Source: Triops longicaudatus
Lineage: Eukaryota > Arthropoda > Branchiopoda > Notostraca > Triopsidae
Reading direction: 5' to 3'
Assembly (NCBI GenBank): GCA_022885665.1
Contig: JAGQDJ010000003.1
Span: 186,001-250,000, forward strand
DNA: 64,000 bases
In this document: piece after piece, positions 35,154 through 48,612 of the stretch
Layout of the letters: the number at the start of each line of letters is the position of its first letter
Numbering within the stretch: the stretch's first letter is position 1
Notes under the pieces: generated by a model
What the model saw: the letters and a program-made list of their open reading frames with translations, nothing else
What the model was told of the DNA's origin: nothing
Databases searched by the model: none
Position numbers and translations under genes: made by a program

Positions 35154-38153
35154 TCATGTCTTTGTAAAGTTCGGATAACACTGAGACTCGGTTTGACTAA
35201 TTTTGCGTTGCTGGAGCCGGCGCGTTTCGCGTACTGCGTTGAGCAATTGGGCAAACTCGGCTGCGGTGGTGCGCGGACACGGCGCCCCGTGGTGGCGACA
35301 GCAGAAAGTATTGCTGCCGTGGTTCGGCGGTATCGATTTCTTGTCCATCATCTGACGCCCGATTTCGTTCAGCTGGCTGGAAGACACCGACAGCCGTTCG
35401 TCCCATGTGTGAGTAGTGTGAAAGCACAACGAGAAGTCGTTGCGGGTCAACTTTGCGTCGACCGGACGGGCAGCTGGTACTGGCTGGACTTGCGGTGACC
35501 GTTTCATCAGCGAGCCAAAGAGGGAGGCTGGATTCCTGAAAAAGTTGGAACGCACCGATACTTCAGGCTCCAGTACTTTTTTCGGAACTTCGGCATTATA
35601 GACAGGACACGAATACGGGCCTTCCACCGACTTCGCAGTATTGCGAGAGCCGATCCAAGCCTGTACCGAGCCAAATAGAGGCTCAGTGTTGCAGCATCCA
35701 GAGACGATAGTCGTTTCTTGCGAAGAAGTACCGTCTTCCGGTGACTGTACATCTTTCGCCGGCTTTCTCCCCGCAAAGTCGACGTCGTTTTGTCCTGTTA
35801 CTTCAGGATGTGGAGAAGTTATTTCTTGTTCTTCATGTACGCTTGTGAAGCGAAAGAAACGCCGACGAGGCAGCTTATCCGAAGAATTAGTAATCACGTT
35901 TTCCTCGTCACTTTCCATGTAGAAGATTTCATCTTCCTTTTCCCAGCCCGTGTCCTTGTCGTCGGTACCGGCATCGCTACCGTCCCGCAAATACGGCAAG
36001 GGTTTTTCCTCGTCCGCTACCAAATGATTAGCCAAACGTGCCAAAAGTCGCACTGGATCCTCTTCTTCATCCGATAACTAACGGAAAACGAATTTTCAAT
36101 TGAGTTGTACAGTATTAACCATTTTGTAATTATTTGAGATTTTCTTCGTATACTGAGAGCTATTTAGCCTTTTTATACTCTCTCCATTTTTAAAACAATT
36201 ACTTAATTTCTTGTTTTATCTTGATAACATATATTTATTTATGTTTAAATTTATGTTAATTTAATTTTCTCATTAAAATGTTATTATAATTTCTCTACAC
36301 TTATAACGACAATAAATCGCAATAGGCGAAAGCCTACGCGGGTTGACAATAAATAAATAAGAAACGACGATAAATGAGAATTCAACTAAAAGACGTATAG
36401 AGTATTTAGTGATACTTTAACGTTTTCGGTGAGCATCGGAGGACCAGGATGTTGCGCAAAAGTGGCTCCACGGTCAATTTCGTTCAAGGCCGTGTCGGAG
36501 GATCTTCGAGCAAGTGGACGCGCGTTGTCCTCCGCAGCCTCCGAGCTTTGCTGGATAACAATATCCGACAAGAAAGGTTGGCTGCCCCTTCGTCCCAGTG
36601 TGCCTGCCTTGTGCGCAGCACGGTTACGGTAAACCGGCTGCCAACAAAAATAAAATAAAATTAGCATTTTTACGCTAATTTATATCCTCTATTACCTTCA
36701 CGCGTATGACAGCGATTTCGTTAATAAGCGAGCGGAGTTTCCTCGCATCCGCTAACCGCGTCGTACTCAAGATTTTCTTTTCAAGATTTTTCACCGGTTT
36801 CGACTTCAAACCCCGCGTTATGACGTTAATCACCATGACCAGGAACCCGATACCGAAAACTATCCACAGAATCAAGGCGGTCCGGTAAACCCACAGCCAA
36901 GTTTCGCCTTCAGCCTGCCCTAAACACGCGAAATAAATATTTTTTAAAAATATATTATTTTTTTCGTTACCGAGCATTAACCAACCTCTGGCGAACCTAA
37001 TAATGTAATTGTTGCTTTTATTAATGCTATTTTTTTCCGGAAACTTTTAATTTGCTGAAGATTGTAGCATGAAACTATACAGAGAATTATCGTATTTACA
37101 CCAATAGAGTTAATTCTTGCCGTTACGCTGTAAATCCTTGAGGGCAGCTTGCGAAAAAATTTAAAAAAATCTTAGCTCTATACCTGAAAGTTGGTTGAAC
37201 TCTTACCTGCGACGAAATCTCCGAATCCAATGGTCGTTAAGGAGATGAAAGAGTAATAAAACGCGTCCAAGTACGCCCAGCCTTCGACCATCACGAAAAG
37301 GCCGGCTGGGAGCATAAGGAAGATGACTACGCCGGGAATTAGGTAGAGGAGGACATACATGAAGAGCTCCAGTTTAGCTTTGCTGCGTTTTTCGTGCGTC
37401 CAAAGCCGTGACCGTTTAATAAGCTAATCACAAATTAAATACGGTTTCTTTGAAAAAGAATTCAGTACCTTAGCACCAAAATAGTCTCCGAGATTCGCCA
37501 GCAGAATACCATTGACTGGAATCCCGATTAAGGCAAAGACTATACAAAATATCCGGCCAGCGCTTGTACTGGGAGCCATGTGTCCGTACCCTAAAAAAGG
37601 CGAGAAAAGTCTTAATTACTCTGTTCCGTATCTGAGAACAAAGGCTCGTGTCAAAAAACGTTAAAGCGACGTGACATTTCAATAGAATCCTGTTTTTGCT
37701 CCAGTATTTTACTATCAGATGGACAGTTCAATAGCTTACAGTACGTCACACGAGTACAATAGACATATAAAAGTGTAGGAACCTATCGTGGTCGTGACGG
37801 TGACGGCAAAGAAGAAGCTGTTAAACATATTCCACCGTAAAGGAGGATCATCTTGGCCTACTAAGTTCCCGGTACTTGACGCTGACACCAAAAGCCCCAA
37901 CAATTCTTCCCGATTTTTGTGATCTAGGCTAATATTGTTCCATACAAATGCCTCTGAAAAAAAAAAGAAAGAAAGAATTAAAACTGTTGACCAAGTAAAC
38001 CGAATTACCGTAGATTTGCGTCCGAAGATTGCGGATTTCTCGATGGCGCTCGATTTCGGCCGGCGATTCTAATGACATAAATACCGCGCCACCAAAGAGC
38101 AAATACGCAATGATGAAAACGAGCACAGCGACCCAACGCTTCCATGACATCAT
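35154..38153 (-). CDS. Ork1: Two-pore-domain potassium channel, ORK1-like
   Basis: Seven coding exons (about 38153-38009, 37953-37786, 37591-37468, 37424-37207, 36918-36696, 36641-36411, 36078-35154). TM1 is RWVAVLVFIIAYLLFGGAVF; pore 1 has TVTTTIG then GYGHMAPSTSAGR, a canonical filter split by an intron. TM2 contains IGIPVNGILLANLGDYFG, TM3 is LLYLIPGVVIFLMLPAG, pore 2 is LTTIGFGDFV and TM4 has FGIGFLVMVINVITRGLKSK. The best family match I can recall is Drosophila ORK1, notably GIPVNGIL, LIPG..LFLLLP, ITRGL.SK and the VKPVY sequence after TM4. The protein passes leak K+ current across the plasma membrane. The long cytoplasmic tail (about 370 residues over two exons) is acidic, then Ser/Pro-rich, with RRGS and RRSS motifs as possible kinase sites. 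Confidence 0.9.
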
Positions 38154-40237
38154 TTTTGCTGTCTAAACCACACCTAAGCCGAAACTTCACTGTTGGGGAA
38201 GCAACTACCCCCTTCGTTAAGCGAATGCGTCAAACCACCGAAAGGAAGTGGCCAAACTGATAGATCGCCTCGTTTCCACTCTTTCAAAAGCTTTTATCCA
38301 GGATCATGCACAGCTCCGTTTTTCTTAAGCAACCATGTCTTCATTTCACGCGCAGCCTTTTTGAAGTGCACGACGATCCAGCGTTCTCCATTCGCGTAAA
38401 AACAAGTCCACAACGCCAGTAAGCGAAAACCTGCGGACAACCCGAGCCCGAATGTCAAAAGTCACTCCACTCACGTTTTACGATGTTGGTTTATACTCAC
38501 TTGGCAGTTGACGAAAATGGATCAAATACAACAATAAGCACGTTGTTTGGATTGCGGAGCTTCGTTTTCCTTAGTTAGCAACAATAAGCTTGTGCGAGCC
38601 TCGGTAACAGCCTTCCACGCCAAGGCCTCTGGGCTAACTGAAACTCGGTACGCCATGGTCGCGCAATTTTATGGCGCTGCTAACGAGCACTGCAGTTTCT
38701 AAGGTCGTACTAACATGGAGCCGGCACCGTGGTCTTCGTAGCGCTCCCCGAATCCACCACTGTCCTTCCTTCTCTTGGGTTTTTACGGTTTTTACCAACG
38801 GAACCTGTTGCAAACAATGAGGCCAAAAAAAGGAGGTTGAAAACCACAAAAGGGAGGTTACAGCTTCTGCACCTGTTTCAGATAACCTAGGAAGTTTTAT
38901 GCCCTAGGGCTATTAAGAATTTTGCTTCGGGGCGTAGAGAATTATAAAAATTGAATGTGTTGCAAAACTTGACTATCTGAAACTGAATTGAATATGATTT
39001 TCCATCGAGGCAAAGGATTTGCCTAACCGAAACATAAGGGAATTTATTTACTTGAAATTGTATTGTTAAATTTGCGTTTACGTCCTATGGTTATTCCACT
39101 TTGAGCGAAAATGTTTTTTCTTGTATATTTCAGTTAATTCTTATTTTTGAGTAAAATAAGAAGTTCTAGTTCTGTAGATTGTTCTACAGAATGAGACGAG
39201 ACCTTGATTTTCGACTTCGTTGTAAAATTCCTCGTGTATTTTCTTTTCAAAGTTGGTTTTCAAAGCTAATTTGAGATCTGTAGAACTTTCAACGCCTGCA
39301 AGAAATTGCAAGACAAAATTAAGAAATAAAATGTTTGCTGGAAATTTCTTCTTGAATTCGTTAACGCGAATAATTTTCTTTTGAGAAAATGACAATCAAC
39401 TGAGATGTTTTTCCAGGTGGGAATCCAAAATCTCCTGTATTGTTCGACAATTTGTCGAATTCGAGTTCTATTTTCGCTAAAAATTACTTTAAAATGGCTC
39501 ACGTGACCTTCAGTTAAATTTCTGATGTAAATTTATTGGCAACATTTTCCGGAAAATTTCGAGGTAATGCTTAGGATATTACGATTCGAAACTTTATTAT
39601 CGACAATCTGGGACAGAAGGTGGATAATATTTACAAAATTGCCCAAACTGCTTGACGAGTGATTGTCTTTCGATCAGTTATACACCAGCCTTAAGCTTGT
39701 AGAAACGCAAAAGGATATTTTTTTTAGGTATAAGTTAAGTTAAGTTTTATACCTTCTGAAGTATGCGGATTTTCATGACAAGGATTAGTTTTTTCTTCGT
39801 TTCGTGTGAACGAGTTTGATGTAACAAGAGATATACGAAAAAGCGAAGCACTGCCATAATTATCTGAGCTTGTCATTCAGTGCTCGACTTCTCATTGATT
39901 TATTAACGCTTGGTTACCATAAATCACCACGAAATCGACACAAGGTGAAGCAACTGAGATATTAACCCTAGGGAATGCCAGCGAGATCTTTTAAGAACGA
40001 TCTGACAATAGGCATTAACGAGTTTATGGCAGTGCGTTGCTTTAAAATCCAGATTTAGGATGATAGTGAGTCAATGTTTCGTAACACAGAAGAATCAAGG
40101 TATTGTTTATCTTTGTATTCTTATCAAATCGCAGTCTGACACATTATACAGTAAAATTTATTAGTTTCTCCGACTCGTTACAATCCTTATTAAAAATAAC
40201 AGCGAATTTGGTCGAAAAAGTATGGTAAGAAAACATT
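38154..40237. other. Intergenic region between K2P channel and SDE2
   Basis: About 2 kb without a recognisable gene. It holds the K2P promoter and leader at the left and the SDE2 3' UTR at the right (TTTATT near 40156, AATAAA on the minus strand). Open frames near 39141-39502 (-) are AT-biased and have no motifs. Confidence 0.5.
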
Positions 40238-41696
40238 TCAGCGTTTCTTCCCTGAGGGTTTGGCAAGCAACAACGGATCGTACTGATCTGGCGTTAAGCC
40301 CCGAACGGACCATAATCGTGAAGCACGTTCTTGCAAAGTACCACCACATTTCAAACCGCGCTTTTGCAACGCTAATTTCAATGTTTGCAGCCCAAGTTGC
40401 TCCAACGCGGATACAGAATCGTAGAATTCGAGATCGATGTCCGCTAAGACAGGATCGGCCGGTTTCTCTGCAGGTGGTGGCAACTGTTCCAGCAAACTGC
40501 TTCGTGTTTGACTGGTTTCGACAACATTTTCTGTATTGCGAGTTTCATTCTGCGTAGTTTGCAGCTTCTCTTCTTCAACAGTGACTTCGTTACACTCGTT
40601 TTCTGAACTTTTGGCGTCTTCAGATGGACGAGAGTCAGCGTTGTTGGTTTCTTCCAAAGAAGGGGTGATTTGGCTAACAGCTGTCGGAGAGGCAGTTAAA
40701 GACTCATTTTGCGTTTGCTCCACATCAGAATTCGAGTCACTGTCGCTTAAATCTTCTTCGGAGACTCCCAGCCTAAAATAATCTAATTAGGCTCAATGAA
40801 ACGTGACCCAAGATAAAAAAAAATACCAAAGAGCTTTTTTCTTCGAAGGTCCTGCCTCGTCATGTGATTTACGCTTCTGTGATGGCCCTGCGTTCACTTT
40901 AGCGCCTTTTAGCCCTTTTAAAATTCCAATTTAGAAGCCAGACATTTACGTTACTAACACTGAAGCACTATTTACATAATTATTACATTTTCTCATATTT
41001 TTTTTTTTTTTTTTTACTTTCGAGACACTTAGTTTTTACTGATTTAGTTTTTTGACAAATACCTTCTTCGATAGCGTCATGAACTTTGTCCAAAACGTTG
41101 GCTCTGGCAGTTTCGTATTCAGGGTCATGAAACTCGTGCTTAGGTTGGGCCAAAAGACGCTCCAGCTTTTTCTTCTTCTTTTCCTCCTTTTCACGTTCTC
41201 GGTCGGCTTGTTTAGCAACCCAATCTTTGAGGCGTTTTTCTTCATTAATGTCGCGGAGCCGACGGCCACTTAAATCCCGACATGCTTCCCTGTTGGTAGT
41301 TTTCTCAATTTGGGCGCCAATGGCTCTTAACATGGACCCGAAGCCTAACCACAATTAAGAGTTACATTTAGCGTTGAATGGCGTTAATGAAGGCTAAGTT
41401 ACTTACCTCCTTTGCCTCCAAGCAGAGGAAACACTGCGTGAAGGACAATATCGCCTTCAATGTCTGACAGTTTGGTGCCCGGGCAAATTTCGGTTTTTCC
41501 ATGGTAAACCGTGAAATCAAGTCCTCGAGGAAATTCCTGAAAAAATATATTAAACTCATAAACAGCATTGGATAATAATTATATTTACATCCGAGTTGGC
41601 TAAGGCCGTCGTCACGTCCAAGAAAGTGGAATACTTCCCTTTTTCGAGAGTAATTAGCCGTTTCTTGGCAAACGATCCGTGTACAAACACAGCCAT
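40238..41696 (-). CDS. SDE2: SDE2, replication-stress and splicing factor with ubiquitin-like fold
   Basis: Five exons on the minus strand. The N-terminus MAVFVHGSFAKKRLITLEKG starts a ubiquitin-like domain that ends in the processing signal LLGGKGGFGSMLRAIGAQIE: family members are cleaved after the Gly-Gly to release Sde2 with a new N-terminal Lys. Next come the conserved CRDLSGRRLRDINEEKRLKD region and a Lys/Glu coiled coil with HEFHDPEYE. A Ser/Glu-rich linker leads to the C-terminal SAP-like domain (LEQLGLQTLKLALQKRGLKC, then GGTLQERASRLWSVRGL) and a KPSGKKR end. In human cells SDE2 works with TIMELESS at the fork and binds PCNA; in fission yeast it is a spliceosome activator. Both terminal domains and the cleavage site are intact. 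Confidence 0.94.
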
Positions 41697-42593
41697 GTTG
41701 ATAGAAGATCTCAGAGCGGCGCTGCAGTCGTAAGCGTGACTTGGCTATGATGTTTTTCGAAAAGCGCGCTGCTTTTGAGACAAACTGGACGCTACTGTGA
41801 TTCCATGGCTACCCTAAAATTGATACGCTTTGCTATTCACTCCTTATTGTTTCGGCATCGTCTTGGTACAGAAGAAGTGCTACCTTAGCAGCATTCTTGG
41901 ACGTCCATCCCACAAATTTCTTTCTTCTAGCCCTCCTATTTCCTGGGTGGCTTGTGCGTTTCCCTTGGCAGCGGCTCTGGTTAAGTACTTCCACGTTTTC
42001 ATTTTGAAAACAGCGGGCAAATATTCAACTGCTCGCGCTGTCATGTAGTGACTGCACTTCAAAGCTTAAGAAGCATCTTGAGGCGGTTCACACCAATTGT
42101 CCTCATTTGGTGAATTGCGTATTAACTGATCTCATTTCTACGCATTGTACGTAGCGCCTCACGTGCAAAAGCTAAAGTTGATCATTTCCTCATTTTATTA
42201 AAAAGTCCAGTACACTCAAATTACGCATGTAAGAAGCTTCGAAATTACCACAAAATCTTAGAGTTTATATGTAAACAAATACAGGGTATCGGAGTGCAAA
42301 CTTTACACAGTGCTTAGTGCGTGACCTTTCTGGTCTATTTATTTAAGGATTACGAAGGTCTGTAGAAAGGCCTTTAATCAACGCAGCTGCAGAACGAGAA
42401 AATGGCATAATTGACCGAAAAGATAGCAGGATCGCTGGAATTTCCTGCGATCACATTTTCCGGTGGCATATGCGTGCGGTTTGAAAAGAACATTTCACTT
42501 TATCCGGTCAAAGATTAGTCATTCTCAGGTTACCTTACTCGTTGTCCAGTGTGCACAGTTTCGTTTAAGTTTTGAACCTTCGCGGACGCTAAA
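41697..42593. promoter_or_regulatory. Divergent promoter region of SDE2 and SLC46-like gene
   Basis: The 0.9-kb gap lies between two genes transcribed away from each other. An open frame at 41830-42062 on both strands has no recognisable motif. No promoter word stands out and no RNA gene seen. Confidence 0.4.
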
Positions 42594-45203
42594 ATGTCAC
42601 CCTCGCTTTACGAAGAAAATCACATTGACGAAGTCCCAGAGGAAACAATAGCTTTCCGACAACCCGGGTTTCGCGGAAAACTCTCCCGGTGGCGCAAAAG
42701 AATTTCCGTAGAGCCAGTTCTCTTCCTCTACTATTTTGGAACTTTTTTGCAAGTAAAGTACTCAGTTTTACCATAAATATTATGTTATATATTATAGTTA
42801 ACTGACTTTTTTCGAATAACTTGCAAGTCTAGAACGTAAGTTTTGAATATTTTCAAGATTCATTCCAGTAATGTACGTTTGTGACATTATGTTCGTATTT
42901 TTCAATGCAAATACTTTCTATTGTTCGATTGTAATTCTCTTTATTATTGTAGTTTCATTTACTAATGCTCATTTTTATGCAGAATATCGTCATCGTCAAT
43001 TTGGCGCTGGATAAAGCGTGTCACGTGAATTTCCACCGAGAGTCGTGCGGCGCAGAATCGAAAAATGAAACGTCTCTTCAGCTGTTCCGCGCCCCGGCTG
43101 CAGTGGGCGACGACAACGACGTCCAGGCTTACGTCGCCACTTGGAATATTTATCGCAGCGTCCTTGAAAACGTGCCCTGCGTCCTCTTTACCTTGTTTCT
43201 GGGGCCGTGGAGCGATATCCACGGCCGTAAACTGCCTATGATGCTGCCTTTAGCGGGCCAGATTCTTTCTAGCGGCCTTTACATAACTTTTTTCCTGTTG
43301 CCTCATACCTCACTAGAGTATTTACTCATCGCCTCGATCCCTGTCGGCTTATCGGGCGGTTGGGTGTCACTCCTCATGTCCGTCTACAGTTACCTGTCCG
43401 ATATTACGAAAGAAAAGTCACGCACCACGCGTTTAGCTTTCTTAGATTTGTTTGCCTACGTCGCTGTGCCATTGGGCAATGTGGCCAGTCGGTACCTGTA
43501 CATCTACGGTGGTTATCTGTGGATTTTCGGCACTTCGGCGGGATGTATGCTCTTAGCTCTGATTTACGTCGCGTTCGGCTTGCCCAATACCAAGAATCCC
43601 ACTCGTCTGCAGAATTTCGATATCCAAAACCCGGAGTCTTCTTCGGCCGAAGTGCAAAATGATGATCTCTTACCGCAGAAAAGCGCTTTGGCCAATGATG
43701 GATGCTGTCAAGTTTTCAATTGCAATAATATCAAAGGCTCTTTTATCGCGACGTTCAGACCCCGTCCGGATTGCAAGCGAGCGGTCGTTTTACTCTCGTT
43801 GGCCGCAATGGCCATCTATGTTACAGGCAACAGCGGTTATAGCAACGTATCGTATTTGTATGCGAGAAAGATCTTTGGTTGGGATGAGCCGGATTTCGTT
43901 ACCTTCCAAGCCGTGCAAGTCTCGATGTCAGCAATAGGTATATCTCCAATATTTCCGTTATATTTTATTCCTTTCTCTTTTTCGGACAAGGTAAATGATT
44001 CTTGAGTGTCTGCTCCAAAATTCCGAGAAATTTATTTATATTGGAAATCACTCGCGTATAAAAAGCCGCTGGAAGATGGTCCGTCTTCGCTGGATGGTCG
44101 GAAAACACTGTCAATTATATTAAGGCTTGTTAACTTCGCAAGTAAACAAACAATGGCTATTAAACGTGAAAGCACTTCTTTGTATAGCAAATTTGAGAAA
44201 ACGCGCAGTATAATGTATCTTTTCGTTGACTTTCACTGTTTGACTTTCAGTTTGTGTCGTTTTCTCCTTTGTTTATTTTTATTTACTTTTATTTATTTAA
44301 TTGAACGCGTATTTTAATCGTGTTTTAAGTGTAAACCTTTGAGAGTGCTTTGATTATTTTTTTCACAAGCTTTCTATGCGAATCGACGGACAGAAAACTT
44401 GCTCAGAATACTTTCATTTGAGAGAATTAGCCTCGGGAGACTTAATTAGACCCTTCTCGGGTTACTGAGGACCAACTTTCTTCCTCCTGGGAATAATTAC
44501 CCTACTTTAATTTATGCGTGTAGGAATTCATTCGTTAATATATTTTTTTTTTCTGTAGGAACAATGCTGTTGTTGCCGTTTTTAAGTTTCAAGCTAAAGG
44601 TCTCGGATCCAGTATTGGGCTTAATGGCAATGGCGTCGCTTATAGCCATGAATTTGCTGTATGCCTTCGCTTCAGCGGAGTGGATGTTCTACCTAGGTAA
44701 CATTTGAAAATTTGCTACATTTTAGTGCCTTTTTTGGTGCAACTTTTCTGTTTTGTACGCAGGAGCTCTAATGTCGCTTCCCTCTGGTGCCGGTACTTCG
44801 GTTATTCGCTCTACGATTTCCAAATCAGTAGCAAACGAAGAATTAGGTATGAAAAGCTTGAGAAAATGTTTATTGTTTCCATAATGTAACACATTTTATA
44901 GGAAAAGTATTTTCGATGCTGGGATCCTTAGAGTCTTTGACTCCATTGCTTGGTTCTACGATCTATAATATAACATACCAAGCAACTTTAAGTTTCTTCC
45001 CAGGATTTGTGTGCCTTCTCACTGCCGGTCTTGAGTTGATCCAAGCTTCCATTTATTTGTAAGTTTACTGTGTTATGTATTTATATTGTCATTGCTCAGA
45101 ATGACTTAACATGCTCATTCTCAAAAAAATCTTTTTTAGGGTACTTTTGTGCATAATGCGGCGAATTTCCAATCCGCATCGTATCTTGGTCCAGTCCGAA
45201 TAA
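42594..45203 (+). CDS. Major facilitator superfamily transporter, SLC46 type
   Basis: Six exons (about 42594-42750, 42982-43935, 44559-44695, 44762-44846, 44902-45058, 45140-45203). The cytoplasmic N-terminus is acidic, then TM1 (VEPVLFLYYFGTFLQ NIVIVNL). A luminal/extracellular loop with two Cys precedes TM2. The loop between TM2 and TM3 has GPWSDIHGRK, the MFS signature, followed by the SLC46-like pattern of hydrophobic helices, including LIASIPVGLSGGW and YSYLSDITKEKSRTTRLAFL. A hydrophilic central loop (about residues 280-320) and six further helices follow. SLC46 members move folates (SLC46A1) or muropeptides and other solutes out of lysosomes. The substrate cannot be told from sequence, and I cannot choose among SLC46A1, A2 and A3. 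The protein ends ILVQSE. Confidence 0.82.
43936..44558 (+). other. Intron of the SLC46-like gene
   Basis: Starts GTATAT after the exon ending VSMSAI and ends TTTCTGTAG. Short open frames inside do not look coding. No nested gene seen. Confidence 0.5.
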
Positions 45204-45545
45204 CGGGTCTTATACAAGTGTTTCACGTGCAAGCTCCGATTAGTTTTATAGTCACATCTGGGTCTGTCCTAGCAGTATTTTGTACGTCTATAATCGTATA
45301 CCCCGTGTATTTACGGTCTTTTTATGCAAAAGTGGTGTGATTTAGTAAAGACTTTCAAAAGCTTTTTTTCAATATTGACGTCTTTGTACTGGGCCATTAC
45401 GTACATTTACAAGACACGTGGACCTTTTTAATATATAGTTTTGTAGTAGATTTTGTAAATTTACAAGATACAGGCATCTTTTATACTGGGTCATCTTAAA
45501 TGCCTTTTGGAATTATCTTCACTTCGGATCAATAATTAGGATTTC
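45204..45545. other. Convergent 3' ends of SLC46-like gene and NPC2
   Basis: A 342-bp gap between two stop codons. No canonical poly(A) signal was found for either gene; nothing else seen. Confidence 0.4.
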
Positions 45546-46721
45546 TTAGGCGATCTTGGCTGGGATCATAATACACAAGATCTTTTGGTTCGCGTCGTCA
45601 CGCAGCTCCCATTGGACGTTTACGTTTGTCTGTTTTACATAAAAATAAATCATTAGAAAACTTTCATTGCGAGCTATTCAAGTTAATCGAGACGTTTTAG
45701 TACAAAACCATACTGTGCTCTAATTACTTAATTTGTGAGCTGCTTTTTGGACGTGTTATAGTGTCTCGATCTGTCACGCGAAAAAAGGTAAGCTTACCGA
45801 AGGGTAAATCCTGTGAATAGGGAAACTGTTGGTGTACGTATAAGATTGTCCAGCAATCTGGGGACAAGAAGTTGCCTGAGCAGAGCGAGCCTGGATGCTA
45901 GAGCAAGCTGGCGTTCCGTGGACACCCAAAAACGGCAAGGGTGTTCTTCCAAGGATACCGAAAGCCCCGTTCGTTACGGTATTCGTAGTACTGCCTGATT
46001 CCAAAAAGGATTAGTTTCCGAACATAAACTTTTATTTACGTTTTTACCTGTGCGGTAATCAATGCTGATGCCGACTTGCGTACCTTTCTTCAACAAGCAA
46101 GGAAATCTCTGGCAGCCGGTTAAGCGAACTTGTTCCACGGTACCGGTCGTCTTTTCTCCTGTTTTGCCGCGAAAATTATATATTTACTTTACATTCAAAC
46201 AAACGTTGAAACTGTTTCCGATTTCCTTTCAAGAATTCGCATCATGTCAGATAGGATATAGAATTCCACAGGGAAATGACAAACGTTCTACTTAAGATTA
46301 ATGAGGACAGCGGAAAGGTAGACAGGATGCAATTAATGGTCCAGAAGGAAACTAAAGCTGAATGCGTCAGAGAAACGTATGCAGTTACCGTGTCGTTAAG
46401 TAATTGAACCAATAAAAGGAACGTTATTTAAAAATGAATCACTTGAAGTTCTCGTATGCGCTGTTATGACGAATTCGGATGCTTTGAATCACGTAAATTT
46501 TAGTGTTTGTGTTTTATGATTATTTTCAATTGCGTATACCACATTTGAGCCAGCGAGCAATGAAAACATAGTTAATATTCCATTGTTAATGTAAATATAT
46601 TTTGCAAATAATGTTTCGAGCACTCACCGCGGCAAGGAACAATAGGAACTGGAAATTCTTGGCTCATTGAGCCCCAAACGCAGCTTGCCACTAGAGCGAT
46701 AAACAAATACAAAGATGCCAT
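45546..46721 (-). CDS. NPC2: NPC2-like sterol-binding secreted/lysosomal protein (ML domain)
   Basis: Four exons on the minus strand, about 155 residues. A signal peptide (MASLYLFIALVASCVWG) is followed by the ML domain: VPIVPCRGEKTTGTVEQVRL, TGCQRFPCLLKKGTQVGISI, FGILGRTPLPFLGVHGTPAC, CPQIAGQSYTYTNSFPIHRI and VQWELRDDANQKILCIMIP. Six cysteines after the signal peptide match the three disulphides of NPC2, and the PCLLKKGT and Y.Y.N.FPI motifs are family hallmarks. NPC2 carries cholesterol to NPC1 in the lysosome; arthropods have expanded NPC2 families, some of which act in immunity or chemosensation, so this need not be the lysosomal orthologue. Exon borders keep the frame across all three introns. 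Confidence 0.92.
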
Positions 46722-47106
46722 GGTATATTCCCTTCCGTGGTACTCCTCCGTTCGAGTTGTTTCACCTGAGAAAATAGCACCGTTACTGAACCTATTTCGC
46801 TAGGAAAGCCTGGTTATAAGGCGCGAGACACACCGGAAAGTCTTCCAGCCAATCCGAAGTACCGGAGCGTGTATACACTTGCCTACTTGTCGTCTGCAGA
46901 CACTGTGGAGAATAACAATTCTAGGATATTAGCTAAATTCCTGGGTAGGGGAAAGGTGGGGGAAACGTCCTTTGTCGCGCCTTTCTGTACTTTTACCTAG
47001 AATTATTTCCCTATTTTTTAAATCTGATTTTCTTGTCAATCGAGTTTTATTGAGCTTTTTACCAGAAAGGCTGCTAATAAATGCTCGGTAAAAGCTGGTA
47101 TGATAC

Positions 47107-47139
<33 letters not shown>

Positions 47140-48612
47140 CGCAAAAACGAGGCAGTAGAAACAACGGGTCATGAAAGATACATGCCTTTCAGGGGCAAAA
47201 CCGCGTAAAACGAAGCTTTAGGCCAATGTTCATACTGAAAGGGAGGACATATCCGCGTAAGACGAGTCCGATGGAATAGATTGTTGTGTGTGATTAAGAA
47301 TTTCTTGGCACCGAGGTGAGGCGCGTCAGAAACAAATGTGTCGCACCTGTTAAGAGACGATTGCTGCACCAGCTTTCATAGTAACAAGTCTTTCCTTATT
47401 AAAAAAGGCTCTGTAACAATAGGTGAATGTTCCTTTGTGTCGTTTTTAATAAAGGTTTTATAGCAACCTTATTTCTCAAGGGCAATTTTTTTACACGTGA
47501 CGTTATCAGTTTTTCTTTCATTAACGAATAGTACGTTACAAGCACGCTAATAAATACGCGCGTAATAAAACCAACGCGTACCCTGGATTCGTTTTCCCGA
47601 GAAATCTCTTGATAACAGAAATGGTGACACTACGTAAGAGGTAATAACTATTTTTTCTGTCATATGCTTCAAATGAAAAGCCATGTGGGGTATATTAAAA
47701 GAAGAGGCTTTTAGTGAAACCTTCACTTCGGTGAAGCCTTGTAAGAATTTATGGCCACATGAAAAAGCGCTTTCGGACCAGTTTTTAGGCTCAAGTGGAC
47801 GAAAGTGAAAGTGAAAGTTGCTCGGACGAAAGTTTCACCGAGAAAAGAGCTGTTGGCAAGGTGCCTGAGCGATGTTTGGAAAGCGAAAGTGTTTGCTGGT
47901 TAGAAAACGTGAAGGTCGCACGTAAAGCGGCATCGTATCAAAATTTTCGCTTAGTTAAACCGTACATGACAACAAATTTAGGTGACATTGACGTAGGTGC
48001 AACACATACAATAGGTTCAAAGGTTAATAGGTTCAAGGTTGTTTAAAAGGTTAGGACTTCGCGGTCACTAGCGTTCGATTTTCCAGAGGGTGACGTAGCG
48101 CGACTGTAGCCAATCAGCGGGAAGGGCCACAGAAGCGATTGCCAGACATCGTAAATGTTATATTCTGACTAGAAATTTGATTTTATCACACACAAATCTA
48201 CTAATTCATTTGTCTATTTCGCGGAATTCAATACATTTTATAAAATCCCAATCTTCATAATTTTCCGTGTACTAACAATGAAATTTTGTATTTGAGAAGC
48301 GCTGTTGGTTAGAAACGTTCGAACTGAGAAAAATGTAGGAAATATGCGAGTGAAACTAATAGAAAGAAAGGTAAGCCTCACCAAACATGATTTTGAGCGG
48401 AAACGTGTTTCCACTGAGTTAATACTATGTTATCTTTTAGATCGGATGTTGTGTCCTGTAAGCGTATTTTCAGCAAATTTTGTTTGCAAAGTGTATTGCT
48501 GCCGCAGAACAAGCAAATTTTTTTGACTTCAAACATACATTGCAATACAGCTCATCAACAAACACAATACAGCATAAATACCCCAAAAAAGCCCATTTAT
48601 CAATAAAACTAT
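46722..48612. other. Intergenic region with poly(A) tract
   Basis: Holds the NPC2 promoter, a run of 31 A residues at 47108-47138, and AT-rich sequence. An open frame at 47795-48046 (+) lacks family resemblance and ends in a low-complexity AGGTT repeat. On the minus strand GATAAA at about 48596-48601 could be the poly(A) signal of the microprotein/FAM89 transcript. No confident gene. Confidence 0.45.
47108..47138. repeat. Homopolymeric A run (31 nt)
   Basis: Thirty-one consecutive A residues. It could be the tail of a retroposed sequence read on the plus strand, but no related body was recognised upstream. Confidence 0.8.

Noticed and set aside
39141..39502. Minus-strand ORFs in the K2P-SDE2 gap
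   Set aside because: AT-biased, overlapping frames without motifs, splice context or family resemblance.
47795..48046. 83-codon plus-strand ORF starting MDESESESC
   Set aside because: Acidic start looks protein-like, but the rest shows no motif, the end is a low-complexity AGGTT repeat, and no splice partners or poly(A) context were found.
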